Assembly (NCBI GenBank): GCA_016522385.1
Contig: JAEKFU010000625.1
Location: forward strand, 1-14,258
Reading direction: 5' to 3'
Origin: Pseudomonadota bacterium
GTDB lineage: Bacteria > Pseudomonadota > Alphaproteobacteria > Rhizobiales > Aestuariivirgaceae
DNA: 14,258 nucleotides
Position numbers and translations under genes: made by a program. Numbering within the stretch: the stretch's first letter is position 1; the number at the start of each line of letters is the position of its first letter. Positions 1 through 7,155 of the stretch are shown here, in pieces. The notes under the pieces are model-generated. The model had not been told where the DNA came from. It worked only from the letters and a program-made list of their open reading frames with translations, and did no database searches.

Positions 1-277
1 GTAATGGCGTTGGTGTAGCAACAGCCCTGTTTTCATTTACGGGCACTACCCGTTTGACGTATTGGATCACTGGCGCGCACCGGCAACAAACACAAAAGCG
101 ACCACTCTGCCGGCGGCACAGGCCGCAATCGCAGGCATCCAGTTCGTTAATTCGTCCCAAATTCGGGTAACGGACGGATCCACAAAGACTTTGTCCGGTG
201 AAAGATGGTTTTTTCGTTTGCCACGCTTTGATACCTGGTGGTTGCACTTGCACCGAACGGTCTGATTTTCGCGTGCG
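1..277. other. Region downstream of guaA without a supported gene
   Basis: Nothing here can be called a gene with confidence. A frame open from base 3 to the TAA at 168-170 on the plus strand could be the end of a gene entering from the left, but its second half is Arg/Gln/Ser-rich and reads as non-coding. A 13-base palindrome, ACAAAG-A-CTTTGT, lies at 182-194. No T-tailed hairpin follows the guaA stop codon. Confidence 0.5.
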
Positions 278-1825
278 CTACTCCCACTCGATGGTTCCCG
301 GTGGTTTTGAGGTGATGTCATAGACAACGCGGTTTATCCCGTTGACTTCGTTGATGATTCTCGTCGCCGCGTGGCTGAGGAAATCATGGTCGAAATGATA
401 GTAGTCGGCGGTCATGCCATCGGTGGAGGTGACGGCGCGCAGGGCGCAGACGTAATCGTAAGTGCGGCCGTCGCCCATGACACCGACTGTCTGGACCGGC
501 AGGAGGACGGCAAATGCCTGCCAGATGGCATCATAGAGGCCAGCCTTTGTGATCTCGTCGAGATATATCGCGTCGGCCTTGCGCAGGATTTCAAGCTTGT
601 CACGAGTGATGGCGCCGGGGACGCGAATTGCGAGACCTGGCCCGGGGAACGGATGACGGCCGACAAAATGTTCCGGCAGACCAAGCTCGCGGCCGAGCGC
701 CCTCACTTCGTCCTTGAAGAGTTCGCGCAACGGCTCAATCAGCTTCATGTTCATGCGGTTCGGCAAACCGCCGACATTGTGATGCGACTTTATGGTGACC
801 GACGGCCCCCCTGTGAAGGAGACGCTCTCGATGACATCGGGATACAGGGTGCCTTGGGCCAGGTATGACGCGCCGCCGATCTTGCTGGCTTCAGCCTCAA
901 AAACATCAATGAACAGCTTGCCGATCGTCTTGCGTTTCACTTCCGGGTCCGACACGCCGTCGAGGGCGTCAAGAAACCTGTCAGCGGCATTCACGTGGAC
1001 CAGCGGAATGTTATATGCGTCGCGGAACAGGCGAACGACTTCCTCGGCCTCGCCAGCGCGCATCAGTCCGTGGTCGACGAAAATGCAGGTCAGCTGATCG
1101 CCGATCGCCTCGTGCAAGAGGACTGCGACAACCGAGCTGTCGACGCCGCCTGATAGGCCGCAAACGACTCGATCAAAGCTCGCCTGTTTCTTGATACGGG
1201 CGATGGCGTCTTCCTTGAAGGAGGCCATCGACCAGTCGCCCCTGCACCCGCAGATTTCGAGAACGAAGTTCTTGTAGAGCTTGGCGCCGTCCGGGGTATG
1301 TACCACTTCGGGATGAAACTGAACGGCATAAAAGTGTCGATGTTCATCGCAGATGGCGGCAAAAGGCGCACCATCCGATGTGCCGACGACCCGGAAACCA
1401 TTCGGCAATGCGGTGACCCGGTCGCCATGACTCATCCAGACCTGGTGGCTCTCACCGGTGGACCAGACACCGTCGAAAAGGGCGCAGTGATCGTCGACTT
1501 TGAGGAAGGCACGACCAAATTCACGGTGTTCATGGGCCTCAACGGTGCCACCGAGCTGTTCGCACATGACCTGTTCGCCATAACAGATGCCAAGCACCGG
1601 AAGCCCAATGGCAAACACTTTGTCGGGCGCGCGCGGGCTCTCGCCATCGAGTACGCTGGCGGGGCCCCCTGAAAGAATGATGCCTTTCAGCCCGTCCCAG
1701 TCAAGCGCGGCTTCGGCCGATTGGAACGGCACGATTTCAGAATACACGCCGGCCTCGCGCACCCGGCGGGCGATAAGTTGGGTGACCTGCGAGCCAAAGT
1801 CGATGATGAGAATTTTGTCTGTCAT
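278..1825 (-). CDS. guaA: GMP synthase (glutamine-hydrolysing)
   Basis: Converts XMP, ATP and glutamine to GMP, the last step of guanine nucleotide synthesis, in the cytosol. The 515-residue protein has the normal two-part layout. The N-terminal class I glutamine amidotransferase carries the nucleophile Cys81 in GICYGEQ and the His171/Glu173 pair in QFHPE. The ATP-pyrophosphatase domain has the P-loop SGGVDSS at 225-231. The dimerisation domain ends in the characteristic PPGTIEWE. The ATG at 1825 is chosen over an in-frame ATG at 1849 because the family begins at MTDKILIIDFGSQ, and a purine-rich AAAGAG lies just upstream. The nearest gene upstream on the same strand (1899-2858) ends 73 bases away. 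A hairpin at 1870-1895 lies between them, so guaA may have its own promoter or a structured leader. No frameshift or missing catalytic residue is seen. Confidence 0.98.
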   Translation of the reverse strand: MTDKILIIDFGSQVTQLIARRVREAGVYSEIVPFQSAEAALDWDGLKGIILSGGPASVLDGESPRAPDKVFAIGLPVLGICYGEQVMCEQLGGTVEAHEHREFGRAFLKVDDHCALFDGVWSTGESHQVWMSHGDRVTALPNGFRVVGTSDGAPFAAICDEHRHFYAVQFHPEVVHTPDGAKLYKNFVLEICGCRGDWSMASFKEDAIARIKKQASFDRVVCGLSGGVDSSVVAVLLHEAIGDQLTCIFVDHGLMRAGEAEEVVRLFRDAYNIPLVHVNAADRFLDALDGVSDPEVKRKTIGKLFIDVFEAEASKIGGASYLAQGTLYPDVIESVSFTGGPSVTIKSHHNVGGLPNRMNMKLIEPLRELFKDEVRALGRELGLPEHFVGRHPFPGPGLAIRVPGAITRDKLEILRKADAIYLDEITKAGLYDAIWQAFAVLLPVQTVGVMGDGRTYDYVCALRAVTSTDGMTADYYHFDHDFLSHAATRIINEVNGINRVVYDITSKPPGTIEWE

Positions 1826-1869
1826 GGTGACTCTTTGCAGAAAACACATCGAGTCCGCAAGCGGTCTGC

Positions 1870-1895
1870 GGCAAGGGGGCGCAAGTCCCCTTGCC
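1870..1895 (-). terminator. 9-bp hairpin between hypothetical gene and guaA
   Basis: A perfect 9-base-pair stem (1870-1878 with 1887-1895, GGCAAGGGG/CCCCTTGCC) closes an 8-base loop. It lies 4 bases beyond the stop codon of the leftward gene at 1899-2858 and 45 bases before the guaA start. On the minus strand no T-run follows, so it is not a canonical intrinsic terminator. It could be a weak terminator, an mRNA-end stabiliser or part of a guaA leader. The stem is seen directly; the role is inference. Confidence 0.4.
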
Positions 1896-1898
1896 TAC

Positions 1899-2858
1899 TC
1901 ACAGATACAACCGCCAGAAATGTTCCTTGCCGGTCTTCATTCGTTGCTTCAGCCGCTTCTGCGCCCGCTCAATTATAAAATCAGGCACCTCGCTTGTGTG
2001 TAGAAAGCAAAACCGCTTCGGCAGATCGGTGTACAGGGACCTTGGCGGCTTGTGCCATCTGATTCTCTTCAGTCGCGCACCGGTTTCGTGATCGTGATAC
2101 CAGATGTGGTGGATGCCAATTTCCTCCCACAGGAACCAGATGGCGGCCGTAAGCATTGCCTCGGCCCAAATGCGACGATACACGCCGAGCACTTGTTCGG
2201 CGTAGTGCACGACGTCGAGTGCCTTGACGTCCGCATAACAAGGCATGGGCACAGCCGAAGGCTCGCGATCGCTACTTGCGGCGAGTTCTTCTCGAGCAAC
2301 TTTCAGGTCGATCATCGCTTCACGCAACCAGTCGTTCTGAATCTCCTCAATTAGCGCCTGTCCACTGTCCAGTTCCAAATCTAGGCGTGCCCAGGCAAGC
2401 GTATTGCGGCCCCGCATACAGATCGGATGAACTGTGACCGCATATGGCTGATCACCCTTTGGGTCAACCAGCTTGCGATAGATCTGATCGTGCTGACGCG
2501 AGAAGTTCATTTGCAGAACCAGATTCACACCATGCCGCGACGTCTGGGACCAAATGGCATTCCGGCCCTTCCAGCCCCACAACCCAAGCGTCAGCACAAA
2601 GTGTTCCATGCAGCTTGGAGTGGCTGCCAAGAGGTCCATGTTCGTCAGGATGCCGTCACCCTTGCGTGCGACAATCTGCCTGATCGCCGGGCGTTGCAAC
2701 AGCTTTGCGAAGCGAGTGCTCTTGATATCCGATACCCGCATTCCCTCGCCGACCAAGCGTTCCAGCAACATCGCAGCATAGCGATCTTCATAGTAGTTGA
2801 ATTGCGTGCGATCCTTGGGAAGGCAGGCAATGACCTCATTTGCCAGTGCGATATCCAT
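1899..2858 (-). CDS. Unrecognised 319-residue cytosolic protein
   Basis: I do not recognise a named domain. The start at 2858 (MDIALANEV) is chosen because GGGTGA at 2864-2869 lies 5 bases upstream; the frame stays open to 2948 but that start has no such site. The protein is probably soluble, with no signal peptide and no convincing membrane segment. It is rich in Trp, His and Tyr. Notable stretches are LGLWGWKGRN (91-100), IEEIQNDWLR (170-179), a Trp-rich segment at about 231-254 ending in HHIWYHD, and PPRSLYTDLPKRFCF (271-285). The C-terminus is basic. The dense conserved-looking aromatic and charged motifs argue for a real, folded, possibly enzymatic protein. It lies upstream of guaA on the same strand, in a place where the guaB-rsmB-guaA block might otherwise be continuous. 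Function cannot be assigned. Confidence 0.85.
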   Translation of the reverse strand: MDIALANEVIACLPKDRTQFNYYEDRYAAMLLERLVGEGMRVSDIKSTRFAKLLQRPAIRQIVARKGDGILTNMDLLAATPSCMEHFVLTLGLWGWKGRNAIWSQTSRHGVNLVLQMNFSRQHDQIYRKLVDPKGDQPYAVTVHPICMRGRNTLAWARLDLELDSGQALIEEIQNDWLREAMIDLKVAREELAASSDREPSAVPMPCYADVKALDVVHYAEQVLGVYRRIWAEAMLTAAIWFLWEEIGIHHIWYHDHETGARLKRIRWHKPPRSLYTDLPKRFCFLHTSEVPDFIIERAQKRLKQRMKTGKEHFWRLYL

Positions 2859-2980
2859 AATATTCACCCAATGGCTCGTCCTATCGCAGCGGAACTGCGA
2901 AGATGACAAAATTTGCAAGACTGCGTGGCATTGCTCGGCAACGAGCACGCCTGCATCCGGTTCAATTGATTGATGTTATG

Positions 2981-3038
2981 ATGCCGGCCGCTCGGGCCGT
3001 GCGGGCTATTTCGAGCCGCTGGGCGGAACGTGCGGCAT
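2981..3038. repeat. Imperfect long inverted repeat
   Basis: ATGCCG at 2981-2986 is matched by CGGCAT at 3033-3038. Between them are further partly complementary GC-rich arms, including GCGGGCT at 3001-3007 against AGCCGC at 3014-3019 with one bulged base. The whole could fold as an interrupted stem. It lies in the interval between two divergent orphan genes. It could be a structured RNA segment, a terminator for a small minus-strand ORF, or a remnant of a palindromic intergenic repeat; the sequence alone does not decide. Confidence 0.35.
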
Positions 3039-3107
3039 GACTGCCCGGCCGGTATTCTCGCCGGTATCGGGGCAGTTGGGCATCGCGAATTTGCGATGTC
3101 TGGGCAT
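3006..3107 (-). CDS. Possible 33-residue small ORF with good Shine-Dalgarno
   Basis: On the minus strand AGGAG (3114-3118) stands 6 bases before an ATG at 3107 that opens 33 codons, ending in TAG at 3006-3008. The peptide starts MPRHRKFAMPN and is basic, with many Pro and Gly. An overlapping ATG at 3111, only 2 bases from the same AGGAG, opens a 49-codon Arg/Ala-rich frame ending at 2962; only one, if either, is likely to be used. The ORF runs through the inverted repeats of this interval, so it could be a leader peptide upstream of the gene at 1899-2858, or chance. I do not recognise the product. Confidence 0.25.
   Translation of the reverse strand: MPRHRKFAMPNCPDTGENTGRAVMPHVPPSGSK
3040..3098. 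repeat. Two adjacent hairpins / quasi-palindromes
   Basis: ACTGCCC (3040-3046) pairs with GGGCAGT (3070-3076). Inside it, CCGG (3049-3052) pairs with CCGG (3061-3064) around an 8-base loop. Immediately right, CATCGC (3081-3086) and GCGATG (3093-3098) form a 6-bp inverted repeat around GAATTT, the size of a dimeric repressor operator. TGGGCAT also occurs twice, at 3077-3083 and 3101-3107, 24 bases apart. The repeats are visible directly. An operator or RNA-structure role is inference. Confidence 0.4.
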
Positions 3108-3189
3108 GCATAGCTCCTAATTCTTCTTATGTGGTATCCGGTGAGGCGCACCAGTGCCACAATCTCCTCGCGATGGCAAGGTAGGCAAG

Positions 3190-3336
3190 TCACTTCTGTT
3201 GCCGTTGTTGCAGGGATGCAATGACATCGCCTTTGAGCCTGGCAGCGTATTTGGTCTTGCAGTTCAGCGCCAAATCTTCCATCACACTGCGCGAAACACG
3301 AAAACGCTGTGGAACGCCAAAATGATTTTTCTGCAT
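3190..3336 (-). CDS. Possible 48-residue small protein
   Basis: This leftward frame begins MQKNHFGVPQRFRVS and ends at TGA 3190-3192. The predicted peptide is basic, with a helical-looking second half (residues 17-48). Its codon use looks ordinary for a gene, and the interval would otherwise be empty. Against it, no clear Shine-Dalgarno precedes the ATG at 3336, and the start overlaps the start of the rightward gene at 3322 by 15 bases. The frame extends upstream to 3426, but that part is antisense to the better-supported DUF7694 gene. Product unrecognised. Confidence 0.28.
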   Translation of the reverse strand: MQKNHFGVPQRFRVSRSVMEDLALNCKTKYAARLKGDVIASLQQRQQK

Positions 3337-4104
3337 CTGGACGAAAATGGGCCTGGCCGCATCAATCGGATCGCCAGTGAAGCGGGTGGCGATGTACTTG
3401 GCTGTGATCTGAATGTTGCAAAGCAACTGGACCCGGATGTGATCGCCAAAGGACTTGCTGGCGCAAGTGACCCGAAAATGATCGTGGTGACCAATGCAAA
3501 GGCGTCAAACAGAGATGAGCGCCGCGCCTTTGAGGCCTTGCGCAGGATCGCCAAGTTTCGCGGTCTCGATGTTCACATGTCCGGCGACACGTCGGTCCAG
3601 CACATAGCGGACCAAATCGTCATGACGGATGACGATCTGGTGCTCGATGCACCAGGATCGAGCGTTGGAGAGCAAATCGCCGTCATGATGGAAAGCGAGA
3701 AGATGACGCCGCTGGAGCAGGCGGAAATGGATATTCCAACTGTCGAGGAGGCAATGACTGCGACCGGGTGCAGCCGCGAGGAAGCCGTTGCACGTATCGA
3801 ATGGATGCGGGCGCAAAGTGTATGGGTCAACAATCTCTATCAGGTCAATGTTGAATTCATGCCGAATTCGCAGGCACACGTCATCATCCGACGTCTCGAC
3901 CGTCAGCCGATCCACAACTGGACCCATTTCCAGGAAATCAAGAACCAGGTGCTTGGCAAGGAGTGCGAGGCGGTTGAGATCTATCCAAAAGAAAGCAAGC
4001 TGGTGGATGCCAAGCACCACTATCATCTGTGGGGTTTTCGCACACCGGATGGGACATTCGGCCTCGGGTTCGACAAACGCGAAGTTGCGTCGGATCAATT
4101 GTAA
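3322..4104 (+). CDS. DUF7694-like domain protein with unrecognised N-terminal part
   Basis: A 260-residue probably cytosolic protein. The C-terminal part (about 168-254) resembles DUF7694: a start like W.NNLYQVN, a strand with IIRRLDRQPIHNW, then FQEIKNQVLGKECEAVEIYPKESKLVDAKHHYHLW written here in pieces (204-223 and 224-237). In my memory this domain occurs mostly as roughly 90-residue proteins of phages and prophages; its function is unknown. Residues 1-105 form a separate region with an alternating hydrophobic pattern (for example MIVVTNAK, 53-60). Residues 131-163 look like a short helical bundle (VEEAMTATGCSREEAVARI). The ATG at 3322 is chosen because the upstream 56 codons look non-coding; only a weak GGAA precedes it. 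The gene is divergent from the one at 1899-2858 and convergent with rsmB, 35 bases apart. Domain call is from recall, so moderate confidence. Confidence 0.75.
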   Translation: MIFLHLDENGPGRINRIASEAGGDVLGCDLNVAKQLDPDVIAKGLAGASDPKMIVVTNAKASNRDERRAFEALRRIAKFRGLDVHMSGDTSVQHIADQIVMTDDDLVLDAPGSSVGEQIAVMMESEKMTPLEQAEMDIPTVEEAMTATGCSREEAVARIEWMRAQSVWVNNLYQVNVEFMPNSQAHVIIRRLDRQPIHNWTHFQEIKNQVLGKECEAVEIYPKESKLVDAKHHYHLWGFRTPDGTFGLGFDKREVASDQL

Positions 4105-4139
4105 GAAAACGCACTGCCTGCCTCGGCGCCCATGAAGAT

Positions 4140-5426
4140 TCAATTCTTGCCAAGCACGGCGATGAAGAAGCCGTCGGTGTGATGAAGGGCCGGCGTGAGC
4201 TGCAGTGTCTGATCCGAGTGATCGGCCGAAGCCGGCGGCTCGGTGCCGATCGTTTCACGCCAGATGTCAGCGATGGGTAGAACCCGAAAGGAAGCGTCCT
4301 GCTCCTGGAACCGTGTAACTTGGTCAATATTTTCCTCTGCAAGGATAGAGCAGGTCACATAGACCAAGCGGCCCCCAGGCTTGACGAGTGCCGCAGCGCG
4401 GTCCAGAACGACGCGCTGGTCGTTTAGACGTTGCTCAAGCAATTTCGGCGTGAAGCGCCATTTGGCATCCGGCCGGCGGCGCCAGGCGCCCGATCCTGAA
4501 CAAGGCGCATCGACCATCACAACGTCCATGCGATCCGCCAAGTCATTGAGTCTGACTGAGTCATCGGCAGCTATAACCTGTACGTTGCGGGCGCCGGCCC
4601 GCTTCAGCCTGGAAATGATCGGTTTGAGACGGTGCTTGTCGGCATCATAGGCATGCAGCTGGCCCTTGTTCTGCATCGTAGCGGCCATCGCCAGCGTCTT
4701 GCCACCGGCACCGGCACAGATATCGGCGACCTGCATGCCAGCGCGGGCACCGGACAACAGTGCAGCAACCTGTGATCCGGCGTCCTGGATTTCGAACCAA
4801 CCTTTGGCATGGGCAGGATGAGCTTCGACATTGGGGTGGCGACCATCGCACTGCGGTACCGGCAATCTCAGGCAAAGTGGTGACAGCGGACCCGCACGCG
4901 CATCATGCTTGGCCAGGGCCTTTGCGACCTTGGTGAAATCCGCTTTCAAGGTGTTGACTCTAAGATCGACCGGTGCGCGCTGTGCCAAGGCGCGGCCTTC
5001 GTCCACTACAGCATCACCGAATACGCGCTCGAAGGATCCGTGCAGCCATTCGGGATAATCACCGTTTGTCCATGGTTGCAAGCTGTCTAGCCGGCACGCC
5101 AGTGCATCGCGTTCACTCGCCTTCAGTTCACCAGGACCGTATTGAGCAATGCAATTATCCGCTATTTCATCAATCGCCAGACCCCACACGACATGCAGTG
5201 CAGCAAGCACCAGGGATCTCGGGTCATCGCTGCCCATCTTGTGGCAGAGACTGGCTCTGCGGCGCAGGGCATCGAAAACCAGATTGCCGATCGCGGCACG
5301 GTCGCCCGATCCGGCGAACCTGTTGCTGCGGGCCCACTCCTGCATGGCAACGGAGACAGGGCGATGCTTGCCCAGCACTTGGCCAAGCACCGCGATTGCC
5401 GCAGCGGTGCGGCCGGGCATGCGCAT
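4140..5426 (-). CDS. rsmB: RsmB/NOP-family RNA (cytosine-5)-methyltransferase
   Basis: Transfers a methyl group from SAM to C5 of a cytosine in RNA; the family type member RsmB modifies C967 of 16S rRNA. The 428-residue protein has an N-terminal NusB-like helical region (about 5-100). The Rossmann methyltransferase follows, with SAM motif DICAGAGGKT at 235-244. It has the paired cysteines of the family: Cys309 in DAPCSGSG and the nucleophile-type Cys359 in VTCS. APVDLRVNTL at 151-160 is the usual lead-in to the catalytic domain. The start at 5426 is 5 bases past the guaB stop, so the two are surely co-transcribed. AGGG lies 3 bases before this ATG and 9 before an alternative ATG at 5420, which may be the true start. 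The exact target cytosine cannot be read from sequence, so the symbol is by family. Confidence 0.92.
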   Translation of the reverse strand: MRMPGRTAAAIAVLGQVLGKHRPVSVAMQEWARSNRFAGSGDRAAIGNLVFDALRRRASLCHKMGSDDPRSLVLAALHVVWGLAIDEIADNCIAQYGPGELKASERDALACRLDSLQPWTNGDYPEWLHGSFERVFGDAVVDEGRALAQRAPVDLRVNTLKADFTKVAKALAKHDARAGPLSPLCLRLPVPQCDGRHPNVEAHPAHAKGWFEIQDAGSQVAALLSGARAGMQVADICAGAGGKTLAMAATMQNKGQLHAYDADKHRLKPIISRLKRAGARNVQVIAADDSVRLNDLADRMDVVMVDAPCSGSGAWRRRPDAKWRFTPKLLEQRLNDQRVVLDRAAALVKPGGRLVYVTCSILAEENIDQVTRFQEQDASFRVLPIADIWRETIGTEPPASADHSDQTLQLTPALHHTDGFFIAVLGKN

Positions 5427-5431
5427 TTGCC

Positions 5432-6931
5432 CTAGCCCTGTCGCTGGTAGTTTGGCGCTTCCCGCGTAATCATGATGTCATGGGCATGACTTTCGCGCAG
5501 ACCGGCCCCGGAGATACGAATGAACTCGGCGTCCCTTCTCAGATCGGCGATTGTTGCTGCCCCAGTATAACCCATTGCAGCGCGCAGCCCACCGACGAGT
5601 TGGTGCAGTACGCCACGGACATCTCCCTTGAAAGGCACTTGGCCTTCAATACCTTCAGGAACGAGCTTGAGACTGTCCTTCACTTCAGCCTGAAAGTACC
5701 GATCGGCTGATCCTCGGGCCATTGCACCAACCGATCCCATGCCGCGGTAGGCCTTGTAGCTGCGACCCTGATAGAGAAACACTTCACCTGGACTTTCCGT
5801 AGTGCCGGCCAGCAATGAGCCGATCATTGCGGCACTTGCACCGGCCGCCAAGGCCTTGGCGAGATCGCCGGAGTATTTGATGCCGCCGTCGGCGATCACC
5901 GGCACGCCAGCCGCCTCGCCGGCTTCGGCGCTTTCAAGTATTGCGGTCAGCTGCGGCACTCCGACACCGGCAACCATGCGCGTTGTACAGATCGAACCCG
6001 GTCCGATGCCCACCTTGATGGCGTCAGCGCCGGCATCGACAAGCGCCTTGGTGGCATCAGCCGTTGCCACATTGCCAGCAATCACCTGAACGCTGTTGGA
6101 CAGCCGCTTGATGCGACCCACTTGGTCCAGCACATGTTTGGAATGGCCATGAGCGGTATCAACTACGACCAGATCAACGCCTGCATCGATGAGCGCCTCA
6201 GCGCGGGCAAAGCCGTTGTCCCCGGTACTTGTCGCTGCGGCAACGCGAAGACGACCCTGATCGTCCTTTGATGCACTCGGGTAGGTCTGAGCCTTTTCCA
6301 TATCGGTGACCGTAATCAGCCCGATGCAGCGATACTCCTCATCGACGACAATGAGCTTTTCGATACGGTGCTGGTGCAACAGGCGCTTGGCCACATCTGG
6401 CTCGACATTTTCCATGACTGTGACCAGGTTCTCGCGGGTCATGAGGTCCGCCACCTTCTGATCCATGTCCTCGGCAAAGCGAACATCACGATTGGTGATG
6501 ATGCCGACCAGCGTGCCCGGCCCGCCATCGCCGGGGTTGCGGTCGACTACGGGAATGCCGGAGATCTTGTGGCGCTCCTTGAGCGCCAGCACGTCGGCTA
6601 GGGTGGAGTCCGGCGTGACGGTCACCGGGTCGATGACCATGCCTGATTCATAGCGCTTGACCTGGCGCACCTGTTCGGCCTGCTCGGCGGGCTCCAGGTT
6701 GCGATGAATGACGCCGATTCCACCCATCTGCGCCATGGCTATGGCCATAGCCGCTTCGGTCACGGTGTCCATCGCCGACGAGATGATCGGCATTGCCAAG
6801 TCAATATCGCGGGTGAGTTTGGTTGATGTGTCGACCTCGGCGGGCAGCACGTGAGAGGCCGCCGGCTTCAAGAGCACATCATCAAATGTCAAATATTCCG
6901 AAATATCTGTCGGACGCCTACTGGCAGGCAT
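5432..6931 (-). CDS. guaB: IMP dehydrogenase
   Basis: Oxidises IMP to XMP with NAD+, the rate-limiting step toward GMP. The 499-residue protein is full length. The (beta/alpha)8 barrel starts at SEYLTFDDVLLKP (11-23). The Bateman module of two CBS domains sits at roughly 97-215 (IDPVTVTP...; LITVTDMEKA). The catalytic loop GIGPGSICTTR holds Cys315. The GMGS turn (397-400) and the flap Arg411-Tyr412 follow. The start at 6931 is supported by GGAGG at 6938-6942, 6 bases upstream; the frame stays open to 6970 but that extension is not family-like. It is the first gene of the leftward guaB-rsmB operon and supplies the substrate of GuaA, whose gene lies 3.6 kb downstream. It faces divergently from the methyltransferase gene at 7156, so its promoter must lie in 6932-7155. 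Confidence 0.98.
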   Translation of the reverse strand: MPASRRPTDISEYLTFDDVLLKPAASHVLPAEVDTSTKLTRDIDLAMPIISSAMDTVTEAAMAIAMAQMGGIGVIHRNLEPAEQAEQVRQVKRYESGMVIDPVTVTPDSTLADVLALKERHKISGIPVVDRNPGDGGPGTLVGIITNRDVRFAEDMDQKVADLMTRENLVTVMENVEPDVAKRLLHQHRIEKLIVVDEEYRCIGLITVTDMEKAQTYPSASKDDQGRLRVAAATSTGDNGFARAEALIDAGVDLVVVDTAHGHSKHVLDQVGRIKRLSNSVQVIAGNVATADATKALVDAGADAIKVGIGPGSICTTRMVAGVGVPQLTAILESAEAGEAAGVPVIADGGIKYSGDLAKALAAGASAAMIGSLLAGTTESPGEVFLYQGRSYKAYRGMGSVGAMARGSADRYFQAEVKDSLKLVPEGIEGQVPFKGDVRGVLHQLVGGLRAAMGYTGAATIADLRRDAEFIRISGAGLRESHAHDIMITREAPNYQRQG

Positions 6932-6937
6932 TGCCAA

Positions 6938-6942
6938 CCTCC
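6938..6942 (-). promoter_or_regulatory. Shine-Dalgarno site deciding the guaB start
   Basis: GGAGG on the minus strand, spaced 6 bases from the ATG at 6931. It selects the family-length 499-residue product over the longer open frame starting at 6970. Confidence 0.8.
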
Positions 6943-7155
6943 ATCTGAAGAAAACGTTCAGGACGCTCACTCATTTGCGAATCTGTCGCCCCAACACAGG
7001 TTGGCACGTGTCTTTAACATTGCAGCCGCCAGCAGGGAAGCGATGATTTGGACATCGCCGCAGAATTGTTACCGTTGCGGTTGTTTACGCATCAAGTGGT
7101 GTCTTAGACTGTCACATTCAAACCCGCGGCCACACATCTCGGAGACGTTTCCTGC

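Larger units (their letters stand above)
2859..3321. other. 463-base intergenic interval between divergent genes
   Basis: This interval separates the leftward gene starting at 2858 from the rightward gene starting at 3322. It holds the inverted repeats at 2981-3098 and the two low-confidence minus-strand small ORFs described separately. I found no tRNA, no transposase remnant and no promoter I would defend. The rightward frame stays open back to 3154, but the extra 56 codons do not read like conserved protein. Confidence 0.6.

Noticed and set aside
67..327. Minus-strand 86-codon frame continuing past the guaA end
   Set aside because: Its first third lies inside guaA in another frame and the rest has no recognisable domain. 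A pseudogene fragment cannot be excluded but is not supported.
371..868. Long plus-strand open frame of 165 codons
   Set aside because: It is antisense to the catalytic and C-terminal parts of guaA, which is strongly supported, and its peptide resembles no protein.
1829..1854. GANTC sites (GACTC, GAGTC) before guaA as methylation-controlled elements
   Set aside because: Two copies in this length are compatible with chance and guaA is not a known target of cell-cycle methylation control.
3505..4143. Minus-strand open frame of 212 codons
   Set aside because: Antisense to the DUF7694-like gene; the peptide is His/Leu/Arg-rich without domain character, typical of a shadow frame.
4973..5710. Plus-strand open frame of 245 codons across the guaB-rsmB junction
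   Set aside because: Antisense to two well-supported genes; Arg/Cys/Pro-rich and not protein-like.
7080..7115. Possible sigma-70 promoter (TTGTTT, 18 bases, TAGACT) before the methyltransferase
   Set aside because: Matches to both boxes are too weak to call in an intergenic region this size.
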